Assembly: GCA_903813345.2 (NCBI GenBank)
Contig: CAIIXF020000004.1
Location: 18,339,513 to 18,403,512 of the forward strand
DNA from: Owenia fusiformis
Taxonomy: Eukaryota > Annelida > Polychaeta > Sabellida > Oweniidae
Reading direction: 5' to 3'
DNA length: 64,000 nt
Shown here: positions 25,101 to 33,069 of the stretch, piece by piece
Position numbering within the stretch: position 1 is the first letter of the stretch
How the letters are laid out: each line of letters begins with the position of its first letter
Position numbers and translations under genes: made by a program
The notes under the pieces: generated by a model
The model's input: the letters and a program-made list of their open reading frames with translations, nothing else
The model's database searches: none
What the model was told of the DNA's origin: nothing

Positions 25101-27834
25101 GATGTCATTGTTTAGTTGGATTGTCAATAAACTGTATTTCAAATGGTTTATTTTATGATGCTATCATTGTTTTACTAATACTGTATGTCTGTATTCTAGA
25201 TGGTGTTAGTAATCGTTTTACTCATTAACATAAATTCTATACCTCAGTGATGTCATTGTTTTACTGATCTGTCTATATTGTCATTGTTTTACTGATTTGT
25301 CTATACTCCAGGTCTTGGTGATGTCATTGTTTTACTGATTTGTCTTTATTCCAGGTCTTGGCGATGTCATTGATTGACTGATTTGTCTATATTGTCATTG
25401 TTTCACTGATTTGTCTATATTCCAGGTCTTGGTGATGTCATTGTTTGACTGATTTGTCTATATTCCAGGTCTTGGTGATGTCATTGTTTGACTGATTTGT
25501 CTATATTCCAAATCTTGATGATGTCATTGTTTTACTGATTTGTCTATATTCCAGGTCTTGGTGATGTCATTGTTTGACTGATTTGTCTATATTCCAGGTC
25601 TTGGTGATGTCATTGTTTGACTGATTTGTCTATATTCCAGGTCTTGGTGATGTCATTGTTTGACTGATTTGTCTATATTCCAAATCTTGATGATGTCATT
25701 GTTTTACTGATTTGTCTATATTCCAGGTCTTGGCGATGTCATTGATTGACTGATTTGTCTATATTCCAGGTCTTGGTGATGTCATTGTTTTACTGATTTG
25801 TCTTTATTCCAGGTCTTGACGATGTCATTGATTGACTGATTTGTCTATATTGTCATTGTTTCACTGATTTGTCTATATTCCAGGTCTTGGTGATGTCATT
25901 GTTTGACTGATTTGTCTATATTCCAGGTCTTGGTGATGTCATTGTTTGACTGATTTGTCTATATTCCAAATCTTGATGATGTCATTGTTTTACTGATTTG
26001 TCTATATTCCAGGTCTTGGTGATGTCATTGTTTGTCATTGATTTGTCTATATTCCAGATCTTGGTGATGTCATTGTTTGACTGATTTGTCTATATTCCAA
26101 ATCTTGATGATGTCATTGTTTTACTGATTTGTCTATATTCCAGGTCTTGGTGATGTCATTGTTTGTCATTGATTTGTCTATATTCCAGGTCTTGGTGATG
26201 TCATTGTTTGACTGATTTGTCTATATTCCAAATCTTGGTGATGTCATTGTTTGACTGATTTGTCTATATTCCAGGTCTTGGTGATGTCATTTTTTGACTG
26301 ATTTGTCTGTATTCCAGGTCTTGGTGATGTCATTGTTTGACTGATTTGTCTATATTCCAGGTCTTGGATCAAATTGACTGATTTGTCTATATTGACATTG
26401 TTTGACTGATTTGTCTATATTCCAGATCATCTTGGTGATGTCATTGATTGACTGATTTGTCTGTATTCCAGATCTTGGTGATGTCAATGTTTGACTGATT
26501 TGTCTATATTCCAGGTCTTGGTGATGTCATTGTTTGACTGATTTGTCTATATTCCAGATCCTAGTGACATCCAATGACTCCAGGATTCGACTCTATGACC
26601 TGAGAGACCTGAGTCTGACTTCCAAATACAAAGGTTGTGCCAATAATAGCAGTCAAATAAAATCCAGTTTTAGGTAAGTTGTTGTATACATTGTACCAGA
26701 TCACTTATTTTTCTATATGGTTGAAATTTGCAAAATAAAGAATGTCATCCTAAAAACTGTGATATTCTGATGACAAAAAGCAGAATATTTCAAAAGTTAG
26801 TGATGTAAATTACCAGTATTGACTCCCCATAGTTGAGACAATAAACAGTTTTCATTTGTCTGAAAATGATTGACAGACAGATGGATGGGCGAGTGGGTCA
26901 TGGCACAGCTCACTCTGTGATATGTGAGCCGAAAACTGTTGTAAAAATGGAAAATTGAGTTTTCAAAAAAAAATTCTTTCTTAATTTTTGTTTTGGTTGT
27001 ATTCAACGTACAGTGTACATGTACATTAAATGTATCAGTTCACAAAACCTGTTAGAGATCAGTCTTTCCATGTGGGTCTAAGGACAATTGCTGAAAACTT
27101 ATCACATACAAAATTATAAACATGTTGGGTATTTTTTCCAGTTCCAATGGTAAATACATCATCTGTGGCAGTGAAGACCACTTTGTGTACATCTGGAAGA
27201 CGAATCATGATAATCATAAGTTCACCTCAGCCAGGAGAGACAGGAATGCATACTGGGAGGGCATCAAAGGTTAGTTTCATATGTCTGCTTCAGTGTGACA
27301 ATAAATCACTGACTTGTCACCAATCACTATATTTCGAATATAAACATTATCTACAGGGAATAAAACTTGTTGCATTGTCATTTACTTGATATATTTATGG
27401 TTATCCTGTTAGTTTTCTCTTTCAACTGTTAATGGAATATGAAAGTGGTAGTTCCTGATGTAACTACTTTTTATTAACTTGTTAAACCGTTCAATTTGAA
27501 CACCTCAAGGCTCTTAATACTATAAAATGAACACCTATAAACTATAGTTTTACTACACATGAGTGCTCACAGTTTTACCATATCATCATTCTGTTTTACA
27601 TCAGCGCACACAGCAGTTGTCACGGCAGCCATCTTTGCACCAAACCCTGCTCTCATTATCAAACCTAAAGAGGGCACCACTGAACAGGTTGATAATGAGC
27701 GCAAGCGCAAGAATGATAAGCAAGAAGGACCAGGAGAGGTGCTAGTATCAGCTGATTTCACTGGACTTGTTAAAGTGTTTGTTAATAAAGTGAAGAGTAA
27801 AGAGACAGTGGCAACCTCCAAACATAAACACTGA
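1121..27834 (+). CDS. WDR44: WD repeat-containing protein 44 orthologue (24 coding exons)
   Basis: WDR44/rabphilin-11 is a Rab11-binding adaptor of endosomes and export tubules; in vertebrates it also binds VAP proteins at the ER. Exons with GT-AG borders join in frame: 1121-1194, 5596-5626, 5916-6089, 6440-7012, 8077-8217 (or 8295), 10458-10638, 10921-11036, 11279-11415, 11771-11878, 12049-12110, 12434-12495, 12902-13024, 14735-14812, 15633-15677, 15869-15959, 16952-17037, 17602-17655, 19411-19518, 20499-20621, 21747-21941, 24856-24957, 26558-26673, 27142-27269, 27605-27834. They total 3,138 nt (1,045 aa; 1,071 with the longer exon 5) against about 910 aa in vertebrates. Layout: FFAT-like motif near residues 9-17, Lys/Glu-rich coiled coil about 40-120, proline-rich motifs about 125-284, NLDTGE blocks about 355-450, a basic KKFLGK segment near 515, and WD40 repeats about 600-1040. 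Homology, especially in the WD region, is recognised from family knowledge. No transcript evidence was available, so small cassette exons could differ. Confidence 0.95.
2064..2111 (+). repeat. orphan copy of the 78-bp exon-5 repeat unit in intron 1
   Basis: 48 bases nearly identical (one clear mismatch) to the exon-5 unit, from ctagaacactcc to gagagtgtca, six kilobases upstream of the array and outside any exon. Confidence 0.85.
2763..2929. mobile_element. hairpin MITE-like element
   Basis: Arms beginning acaattgtagacctctcc and ending ggagaggtcaacaattgt are inverted copies, with a second inner hairpin around ttgacctcgaccttcggtc. Non-coding; flanking duplication not resolved. Confidence 0.6.
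3889..5257. mobile_element. non-autonomous Tc1/mariner-like element with TA duplication
   Basis: Terminal inverted repeats of about 190 bp (caaggggtgatcaac... and its complement) bound 1,369 bp. TA dinucleotides flank both ends (3887-3888, 5258-5259), as expected for Tc1/mariner integration. No transposase is readable. A smaller hairpin (4205-4304, cagttatgtccctatcattg and its complement) is nested inside. Confidence 0.8.
5263..5362 (-). mobile_element. fragment of the 33.8-kb MITE family
   Basis: The stretch with ggccttttataatttaggga is the reverse complement of the centre of the elements at 33798-34186 and 34366-34759. Confidence 0.65.
5596..5626 (+). CDS. WDR44: WDR44 exon 2
   Basis: A 31-nt microexon ([11 protein letters not shown]) between tttag and ctg|gtaagt. 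It accepts phase 2 from exon 1 and ends in phase 0. Confidence 0.8.
5916..6089 (+). CDS. WDR44: WDR44 exon 3 (coiled coil)
   Basis: 58 codons, phase 0-0, very rich in Glu/Lys/Arg with heptad-like spacing ([14 protein letters not shown]...), predicted as a charged coiled coil. Acceptor ctctag, donor cta|gtaagt. Confidence 0.85.
6440..7012 (+). CDS. WDR44: WDR44 exon 4 (end of coiled coil, proline-rich region)
   Basis: 191 codons, phase 0-0. It completes the charged helix, then carries the proline motif RPPPKPPR and near its end APPRRKKKP, separated by a low-complexity Ser/Asn/Glu-rich linker. In vertebrate WDR44 the proline-rich region binds SH3 partners such as GRAF proteins. Confidence 0.88.
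8077..8217 (+). CDS. WDR44: WDR44 exon 5 (source of the 78-bp array)
   Basis: 47 codons, phase 0-0, after acceptor tttatag. Its end, [17 protein letters not shown], resembles the SLDLASATSGDK segment of vertebrate WDR44. The donor gag|gtgagt at 8218 is the first of about 20 identical donors. An alternative in-frame exon reaches 8295 and adds 26 residues. Beyond that a 2-bp insertion in copy 3 brings a stop at 8317-8319, so later donors cannot give a full protein. Confidence 0.75.
8140..9729 (+). repeat. 78-bp exon-derived minisatellite with a splice donor in every unit
   Basis: About 20.4 copies of a 78-bp (26-codon) unit. Each unit ends in gag and is followed by gtgagt, a perfect 5' splice site. 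Copies 1-2 can be read in frame with exon 5. Copy 3 has a 2-bp insertion near 8303-8308, after which the remaining 18 copies form a 468-codon open frame that is out of phase with the exon. Copies differ by only a few substitutions, so the array is young or homogenised. Confidence 0.95.
10203..10339. mobile_element. palindromic hairpin element
   Basis: Near-perfect inverted repeat: arms run from aacaaatatttcactctat to its complement, with the centre near cttgcccttcgggcttc. A MITE-like element in intron 5, immediately upstream of exon 6. Confidence 0.75.
10458..10638 (+). CDS. WDR44: WDR44 exon 6 (first NLDTGE block)
   Basis: 60 codons plus 1 nt, phase 0 to 1. It encodes [18 protein letters not shown], a copy of the motif repeated in exon 8. 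Acceptor ttttaag fits phase; a better-looking ccaaatag at 10388 does not. Donor cag|gtagac. Confidence 0.7.
10921..11036 (+). CDS. WDR44: WDR44 exon 7
   Basis: 116 nt, phase 1 to 0. It contains [10 protein letters not shown], which matches the [11 protein letters not shown] segment of vertebrate WDR44 just before the NLDTGE block. Acceptor attacag, donor aag|gtaatt. Confidence 0.88.
11279..11415 (+). CDS. WDR44: WDR44 exon 8 (main NLDTGE block)
   Basis: It encodes [19 protein letters not shown] followed by [11 protein letters not shown], near-identical to the conserved core of vertebrate WDR44 within the Rab11-binding part. Phase 0 to 2. Confidence 0.92.
11771..11878 (+). CDS. WDR44: WDR44 exon 9
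   Basis: 108 nt, phase 2 to 2. It encodes an Asp-rich tract ([10 protein letters not shown]) then a Lys-rich end. Acceptor gttccag, donor aac|gtaaga. Confidence 0.85.
12049..12110 (+). CDS. WDR44: WDR44 exon 10 (KKFLGK segment)
   Basis: 62 nt, phase 2 to 1. It encodes [17 protein letters not shown], matching the basic LKKFLGKSVKRAK stretch of the vertebrate protein. Confidence 0.9.
12434..12495 (+). CDS. WDR44: WDR44 exon 11
   Basis: 62 nt, phase 1 to 0, encoding [11 protein letters not shown], comparable with the DDPSSSDDEG acidic stretch ahead of the WD domain in vertebrates. Acceptor gtttttag. Confidence 0.85.
12902..13024 (+). CDS. WDR44: WDR44 exon 12 (possible cassette)
   Basis: 41 codons, phase 0-0, Ser/Lys/Arg-rich, with good borders (tttctag; gag|gtattt). 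I see no vertebrate counterpart. Because it is symmetric it could be skipped without changing the frame. Confidence 0.65.
13407..14494. repeat. intronic minisatellite, about 30-31 bp unit
   Basis: Around 35 copies of a unit like gacactttctgcatagatg + ctcatatttt in intron 12. The 5' half mostly has 'gcatagatgctcatat' and the 3' half shifts to 'gaattgatgctcatat', showing two subfamilies. Confidence 0.92.
14735..14812 (+). CDS. WDR44: WDR44 exon 13 (entry to the WD40 domain)
   Basis: 26 codons, phase 0-0, with [17 protein letters not shown] matching the KGPYDFDQIKVVQDL lead-in to the first WD repeat. Acceptor ctttcag, donor aat|gtaagt. Confidence 0.92.
14940..15000. repeat. single diverged copy of the 60-bp repeat
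   Basis: Contains gggctcaagacatcatcc and atttaaccctttaatata, the same sequence that is tandemly amplified at 16124-16830. It lies in intron 13. Confidence 0.8.
15633..15677 (+). CDS. WDR44: WDR44 exon 14 (WD repeat 1)
   Basis: 15 codons, [15 protein letters not shown], nearly identical to the vertebrate sequence. Acceptor tttcag, donor ttg|gtaagt. Confidence 0.93.
15869..15959 (+). CDS. WDR44: WDR44 exon 15 (WD repeat 1)
   Basis: It encodes [19 protein letters not shown] and ends in phase 1. It closes the first WD40 blade (the IRIW position corresponds to the usual WD dipeptide). Confidence 0.93.
16124..16830. repeat. intronic minisatellite, about 60-bp unit
   Basis: About 12 copies in intron 15 of a unit that includes cactgggctcaagacatcat and ccacacatttaaccctttaa. 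Variants have atcctctgaaggc or attctctgaacgc. There is no spacer variation. Confidence 0.92.
16952..17037 (+). CDS. WDR44: WDR44 exon 16 (phospho-rich loop)
   Basis: 86 nt, phase 1 to 0, with [20 protein letters not shown], matching RVSPSPSQESLSSS in vertebrates. A Ser-rich inter-blade loop. Confidence 0.9.
17602..17655 (+). CDS. WDR44: WDR44 exon 17 (acidic cassette)
   Basis: 18 codons, phase 0-0, [18 protein letters not shown]. Acceptor atttag, donor gag|gtacta. Short and symmetric, so it may be alternatively spliced. Confidence 0.65.
19411..19518 (+). CDS. WDR44: WDR44 exon 18 (WD repeat 2)
   Basis: 36 codons, including [20 protein letters not shown], with the conserved GH dipeptide of a WD blade. 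Acceptor gtttcag, donor aag|gtactt. Confidence 0.93.
19690..20345. repeat. degenerate 'TCCGTCCG' type interspersed repeat
   Basis: Intron 18 contains a gtccgtccgggcaacaactc region followed by two about 119-bp tandem copies around ggtatgtgaatgctataagc / ggtagaaggtggccatttt. It looks like a decayed interspersed element. No coding. Confidence 0.5.
20499..20621 (+). CDS. WDR44: WDR44 exon 19 (WD repeats 2-3; source of the 73-bp array)
   Basis: 41 codons with [19 protein letters not shown] and [14 protein letters not shown], near-identical to vertebrates. The last 44 nt plus the donor agg|gtgagc and 24 nt of intron are repeated eight more times downstream. Confidence 0.94.
20578..21213 (+). repeat. 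73-bp minisatellite made from the exon 19 end plus its donor
   Basis: Nine copies (first one being the exon itself) starting at 20578, 20651, 20724, 20797, 20870, 20943, 21016, 21089 and 21162. Each carries 44 nt of exon 19, the donor agg|gtgagc and intronic catactcattatatactac. Copies are almost identical, alternating only 'attct'/'attat'. Confidence 0.96.
21596..21686. mobile_element. copy of the GCAGGCCC(G/A)TAGCC family
   Basis: Inverted ends gcaggcccatagc and ggctactggcctta enclose a short non-coding stretch. Related copies lie at 45681-45767 and about 56215-56370. Confidence 0.5.
21747..21941 (+). CDS. WDR44: WDR44 exon 20 (WD repeats 3-4)
   Basis: 65 codons, including [20 protein letters not shown] and [18 protein letters not shown], the most conserved part of the family. 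Acceptor cttcag, donor gag|gtgagt. Confidence 0.95.
23205..23276 (+). tRNA. tRNA-Cys (GCA)
   Basis: 72 nt forming a full cloverleaf: acceptor GGAGATA/TGTCTCC, D arm GCTC-AGTGGTA-GAGC, anticodon loop CTGCAGA with GCA at 23237-23239, T arm CCTGG-TTCAAAT-CCGGG (one wobble pair) and discriminator T as usual for cysteine. It delivers cysteine to UGC/UGU codons. It lies in intron 20 of WDR44 on the same strand, with internal A and B boxes and a T6 terminator five bases downstream. It looks intact and functional. A tRNA-derived SINE is less likely, since no tail is evident. Confidence 0.95.
23281..23286 (+). terminator. RNA polymerase III terminator of tRNA-Cys
   Basis: A run of six T directly downstream of the tRNA, the usual Pol III stop. 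Confidence 0.75.
23693..24520. repeat. 162-bp tandem repeat, five copies plus a partial
   Basis: Units begin cttgtctacaggtttccagc at about 23693, 23845, 24007, 24169, 24331 and 24491. A GC-rich gacgggcggcgggcgggcag stretch precedes them, and ggtacgatattgt occurs on both sides (about 23620 and 24626), suggesting one mobile unit. Confidence 0.88.
24856..24957 (+). CDS. WDR44: WDR44 exon 21
   Basis: 34 codons with [20 protein letters not shown] and [10 protein letters not shown], matching the vertebrate linker to blade 5. Acceptor ttttag, donor aag|gtttgt. Confidence 0.93.
25243..26557 (+). repeat. 43-bp minisatellite made from the exon 22 acceptor
   Basis: About 30 degenerate copies of ctgatttgtctatattccag followed by gtcttggtgatgtcattg. 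The second part is a diverged copy of the exon 22 start (atcctagtgacatccaatga). The array runs right up to the true acceptor. Several units have 'ccaaat' in place of 'ccaggt', losing the AG. Confidence 0.92.
26558..26673 (+). CDS. WDR44: WDR44 exon 22 (WD repeat 5; source of the 43-bp array)
   Basis: It encodes [20 protein letters not shown] and ends in phase 2. Its acceptor attccag and first codons are the template of about 30 degenerate copies lying just upstream. Confidence 0.94.
27142..27269 (+). CDS. WDR44: WDR44 exon 23 (WD repeat 6)
   Basis: 128 nt, phase 2 to 1, encoding [18 protein letters not shown] and [14 protein letters not shown], matching the SGSEDKYVYIW and RDRNDFWEGIKA stretches of vertebrate WDR44. 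Confidence 0.94.
27605..27834 (+). CDS. WDR44: WDR44 exon 24 (terminal coding exon)
   Basis: 76 codons including the TGA at 27832-27834. [17 protein letters not shown] and [17 protein letters not shown] close the propeller, as in the family C-terminus. Acceptor catcag. Confidence 0.94.
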
Positions 27835-29196
27835 CATTCAGAACATAGTTGAATATGTCATGTCATTGATCATGCTTGAAGCATGGAATGAAGTGGAAAT
27901 AGAGAGGACGTTTTAGAAAACAAAATGGATTCTACATGCCATGTAAAGTTTTACATTCTCTATTCATTCTAGTTCATTTAGGTGAAATAGAACTTCTTTT
28001 AATTAATCACATCTAGTTCACTCTATTTGGACCAAGATACTTCAAATAAGTTCTATTTCCATCTATTGGTTTAGATCACATATTAAAACCTCCATGTGTC
28101 AGAGCTTTTAGAATTTTTATGCAATAGAAATTTTTGAATACAGTGAATTGCCAGCTGCCCGATAACTCATTATATTGTTGGTTCCACCTTCCACTCACTA
28201 TAGCTCATGCTTCAAACAATCTTTGACAGTTTCTTTTATGTGAACTGTCACATATTCTAGTGAAATACACAACATTCCCATCGAGACCTAACTCACTATG
28301 AGAATTTGATTTTAGACATACTTGTAGCAGTAGCACTTAGAACAGCTTTTATAATTCACCATGGGCTTTCTAGTCATAGAAGGGTTGTTAATAAAAAGAA
28401 CCAGGAAATAGCTCTATACTGTATAAAACCATTTAAGAGTAGTTGTACAAGCATTAAGCAGAAGTAGTTTGGTTGTTTGCCCGGGTTGTTTTTTTCACAC
28501 ATTGTGATGTGTTTTAGACTAGTTACCAGGGCACAAATTTGTTATGGCCAGTGTTCAGTTCTTTCCAGAGACCTCCTCCATTTGCATTTACATTTGATGT
28601 CACTGAAATGTGGTACATCAAGTTTTAAGCATGTCCATAAAAAACGTCAAATTGAAAAAAAAGTTTTTCCTTAGCAATAAGAACTCAAATGGTGAACCTA
28701 TTATTTGTAAACAATGCTAGACTTATCATCTTGCTCATAAAAACAAGCTCTATCCTTATAAAACAGTATACCTGACATGTGTATGTAAATGACTAAAGCT
28801 GTCTCCTGTTGTATACTTTCATTTTGGCCTGTACATTTACATGCTATGGCATATAGTGTAAATCTTTGCCAAATATCATTGATATTATTTGTGTATTGTG
28901 TAAACGTAACCTACTAGCCAGAAATTCAGTTGGTCAAGGCTGATTTATTCAATGTAGAGTCATTCTGAAGAATTGACAAAAGTGCCTTATATTCAGCATT
29001 ATTGTATTGTTTAAAATAATAAGGATGTTAATTTGATAATGATTTTAATGATATACAATGATCCCATCTTCCAAGCTGAATTTATGGGTGTTAGATAGAG
29101 AATGGAAATGAAGTCTGATTGCATGAGCAAGTAACTCATGGGTGTTAGACCATTAGATATTGTATATTAGCATGAGAAAGGAAATATCAGTACTGA

Positions 29197-29202
29197 AATA
29201 AA
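29197..29202 (+). promoter_or_regulatory. candidate poly(A) signal AATAAA
   Basis: Canonical hexamer 1.36 kb past the WDR44 stop. The doubled hexamer at 29464-29473 is an alternative. Confidence 0.4.
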
Positions 29203-29463
29203 ATGTGCAGACTTGACAGTTATATTCAAAACTTCAAATGTGTCCAAATGACTTGAAATGGATAATTATATGATAAGCTTTTGTGATGGAATTATGATTG
29301 AATGATTAAGTTTTGATATTTGTACATTTGTTAAAATATGCTCTATTGAAATTAATTAAAGTGAATTTAGAATTTTAGCCTGGAATGAAGATGACATATT
29401 TTCTTATCAGTTCGACTTCATCATGAAAATTGTTGTTTGATTTGATATACTGTATGTGTAAGC

Positions 29464-29473
29464 AATAAATAAA
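29464..29473 (+). promoter_or_regulatory. candidate poly(A) signal, overlapping AATAAATAAA
   Basis: Two overlapping canonical hexamers about 1.63 kb past the WDR44 stop, just before the tandem array begins. Confidence 0.45.
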
Positions 29474-29559
29474 CCATTTAAAATATAACTTATTATATGA
29501 AATGTTTTGTTAATTATATTAAATATAGTAAGAGTATAAGGGAGTTCATTGGATAATGA

Positions 29560-30530
29560 CATAAGGGATCATGATAGTAAAGATCATGGCGTTAAAGATC
29601 ATAGCAATAGAGAGTGTGACAGTAAATATTATGACATTAGGGATAGGCCTAGTTGCATTAAGGGTTTTGGTATTTGGGGTCATGGCAGTAAAGATTATGG
29701 CATGGCATTAACGATTATGACATAAGAGATGGTGGCATTAAGAGTATAGCATTAGAGATTGTGACAGTAAATATTATGACATTAGGGATAGTCGCATTAA
29801 GGGTTTTGGTCATAACAGTAAAGATTATGGCATTAACGATTATGACATAAGAGATGGTGGCATTAAAAGTATAGCATTGGGATTGTGACACTAAATATTA
29901 TGACATTAGGGATAGTGGCATTAAGGGTTTTGGTATTTGGGGTCATGGCAGTAAAGATTTTGGCATGACGTTAACGATTATGACATAAGTGATGGTGGCA
30001 TTAAAAGTATAGCATTGGGATTATGACAGTAAATATTATGACATTAGGAAATGTGGCATTAAGGGTTTTGGTATTTGGGGTCATGGCAGTAAAGATTTTG
30101 GCATGACGTTAACGATTATGACATAAGTGATGGTGGCATTAAAAGTATAGCATTTGGGATTATGACAGTAAATATTATGACATTAGGAAATGTGGCATTA
30201 AGGGTTTTGGTATTTGGGGTCATGGCAGTAAAGATTTTGGCATGACGTTAACGATTATGACGTAAGTGATGGTGGCATTAAAAGTATAGCATTGGGATTA
30301 TGACAGTAAATATTATGACATTAGGAAATGTGGCATTAAGGGTTTTGGTACCACGGGTCATAACAGTAAAGATTATGGCATGGCATTAACGATTATGACA
30401 TAAGAGATGTTGGCATTAAGAGTATAGCATTAGAGATTGTGACAGTAAATATTATGACATTAGGGATAGTGGCATTAAAGGGGTCATGGCAGTAAAGATT
30501 ATGGCATGGCATTGACGATTATGACATACG
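29560..30530. repeat. higher-order tandem array (short GATTATGACATTA-like units)
   Basis: Short units such as gattatgacataagagatg and agcattagagattgtgacag are arranged in a longer period of about 140 bp (aacgattatgacataag recurs near 29711, 29835, 30110, 30248, 30387 and 30512). No coding frame. Confidence 0.88.
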
Positions 30531-30837
30531 TATACATATATTTTTATGTTAAACTTTTGCAATGGTCAATTTGTCACTTCTGTTTGTGTCAGTCGGTATC
30601 ACGGATTATCACCATGACAACAATACACCATTGACCTGCATAAGCACGTAGGTTGTTATTCCCTATGATACTATTATAGAATCTAATTAGCTTATCGGTT
30701 TCATTAGTTTCAATCGAATCTAAAATGAGTGACCTTGGGTGAATTGCTGGTTATATAACAGCATGCTGTTCAAATAGCGTGTTTGGATTGGCTAGAATGG
30801 GACATACCTTGCCTAGCTATGTGTGATATTGCAATAG

Positions 30838-30990
30838 GGAGCATGGCAGTAATGATTTTGGCATTAAAGATTATTGCATTAGTGATTATGACAGTAAAGG
30901 CGCATTATGGATAGTGGCATTAGAAATCAGGGTGTTAAAGATCTTATTAAAGATTAAAGATGAAGATATGGTATTAGGGATGATGCGGTT
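30838..30990. repeat. outlying fragment of the same array
   Basis: Resumes with gcatggcagtaatgattttg and gcattagtgattatgacag after about 300 bp of unrelated sequence, suggesting an insertion split the array. Confidence 0.75.
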
Positions 30991-33068
30991 AAAGAAAAAT
31001 GAATTTTAGTTGAAAGTGTACGACGTGAAAGGCGTACGGCGTGCTGGACATTCAACAACTCTATTGAAATATGTTTTGATTGCTTTTATTAACAACCCTT
31101 TCCTCTCTTAGCTATAACAAAACACCTATCCCATTGGAAAAATGTTTTGCCTCTTAATAAAGGCCCATGGGCGTTTATTCTGAGTACTTTCAAATAAATG
31201 CCCTGTGCAAATTAAACGCCAAGTGGACCTACTCGCTAGAAATTCCGGTTATGCGTATTTTAAGAGTTTTACTTCGTCCAAAAATCTATAAAAATTAGAT
31301 GAGCTTCCAAACATTTTAAGATGTCATATGTTTAAACGTGACATGAAAAATTGCACGAAGCACCGCATTGGTCACGCTGTTGAACATGGTAGGATCCATT
31401 ATCCGTAGGTTGCACGTACACAAAGGTTGGGTATTGTTTTATTCCGAACTTACTTGAGATATTGCCAATATCAAGTTTTACAAAGAGAAAAAAGACTTTA
31501 CTTTGTGGCCATTGAGACCAACGTATTGTACAACTTCACACGCCACGACGAGAATCACCTTATATGCATTTGAGCGCCGTCGGAGATTACTTTGAATGAA
31601 GTCATTAATTACTTGAACGCCGTCAAGACGTAATTTAATTATTGATGGTATTCAAAGAAGTTTTTGATGGAGTTTTACTTTGTGACATCCTTCGAGAGTG
31701 GGCTTTGCTGCTATGGGTAAGAAGTGAAATATCCTTAGACTAAGGTTACTTTGTAATTTTGACGGTAATCTTGGTTTGACGATATATTGGTATAGATGAC
31801 CATCCATCTTGACAAGAGCTACAACGTGTTGTCAAATCATAACACAAAATGTTTCCCAAGAATCATAATTATTTTCGCACTAAAAATCAATAACAATTTC
31901 TTGTATAAGATGGTCCAATGGTTTATTCCATTAGATTTCTTTCCCGTGGATAATCTTAAGCCATTTCAGCCATACCTTGTACTAATCCCGATGACTTAAC
32001 TAAAAGTATTTACATATTCATATCTTCATGCTTTAATATAGGAAATTCATGTAGATCTTATTAAATACGCGTTTTGTAACTTAAGAACAAAGACAGATGA
32101 GCAACAATATCACGATGCTCTTCGTAAACACCCTTCACGTCGTACAATTTCCAGCTGAAGATGTCGTGCTTTCGAGAAGATTTGAAAAACTCTAGATCGT
32201 CTTCAGATAAAATATTGAGACGTCGATATGATACTTGAGGCATCTCTGCGTAGCATGGGCGATGTTTGTCTATGAGGAAGAAAGGCCCATATTCTGTCAA
32301 AACGTAGTTCAACGTCGTTAAACTCAATAACGGCGTTATTTATTATTAAGAATTTTCTTGGGGCCATTATTGAGTTTAACCTCTTTACTATTCTTTCCAT
32401 TGATGCAAGTTTTGGATCCACCGAAACCATTTTTCCGCGATAACATGCAACTGATACTTGACAACAATATAAAAACACATAACATCAAGCGATTCAACAC
32501 AATATTATTGTATTAAATGGTCATTTATACAAGTAAAATGAGGTTAAACTTACCAATCTCTAAAATGACATTTCCGCATGTCCTTCATTGTGTCTGTTCG
32601 TCCCGGGTTAAAATTTAAACTATTGAAACGAAATTGTTGTCAAATAGATTGATAATTATCACGCGATTACTCGGGATAAAATAGCCATTTTTGAGGATAG
32701 CAGGTATCTTTGATTGATTTATATAGCGCTTGTATACACACAAAATCGTTATTAATTGCAAACCTACTGTTCGTTGATGCAGTGTCGCAATGACGGTTAA
32801 TTCCTGATACGATTTGCAATTTCGATGTTACCGGAGCTGACCGATATTTTCGTAAAATTCCAAACCTGTCTCCAATATTTTCGTAATTATGCATCAATAT
32901 GGTCTAAGGGGGGTACGGGATGGTGTGTATGTATTTATAAGGTATGTATGCATGCTTGAATCACATTCTTTATGTAATATTACCACGTTTTCGGAGTTTA
33001 ATTAGTTCCGCACGTCGAAACCTGCTGAACGATTAAATGATCGCAACAAGGGCAAAATCATCATGGAA
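30991..33068. other. intergenic, one weak unassigned ORF
   Basis: No repeat structure recognised. Overlapping minus-strand frames at 32061-32327 and 32203-32478 are the only protein-like stretches; see the separate entry. Confidence 0.4.
32061..32327 (-). CDS. unassigned small ORF, possible exon or pseudogene fragment
   Basis: 88 codons with protein-like composition (for example LNILSEDDLEFFKSSRKHD and FSWKLYDVKGVYEEHRD). I do not recognise the family. No promoter context. An overlapping frame at 32203-32478 could represent a shifted upstream part. It may be chance or a decayed fragment. Confidence 0.2.
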   Translation of the reverse strand: MSLTTLNYVLTEYGPFFLIDKHRPCYAEMPQVSYRRLNILSEDDLEFFKSSRKHDIFSWKLYDVKGVYEEHRDIVAHLSLFLSYKTRI

Positions 33069-33069
33069 G

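Larger units (their letters stand above)
27835..29520 (+). other. WDR44: WDR44 3' UTR
   Basis: Non-coding AT-rich sequence after the stop codon. Candidate polyadenylation signals AATAAA occur at 29197-29202 and, doubled, at 29464-29473, so a 3' UTR of 1.4-1.7 kb is likely. Confidence 0.6.
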
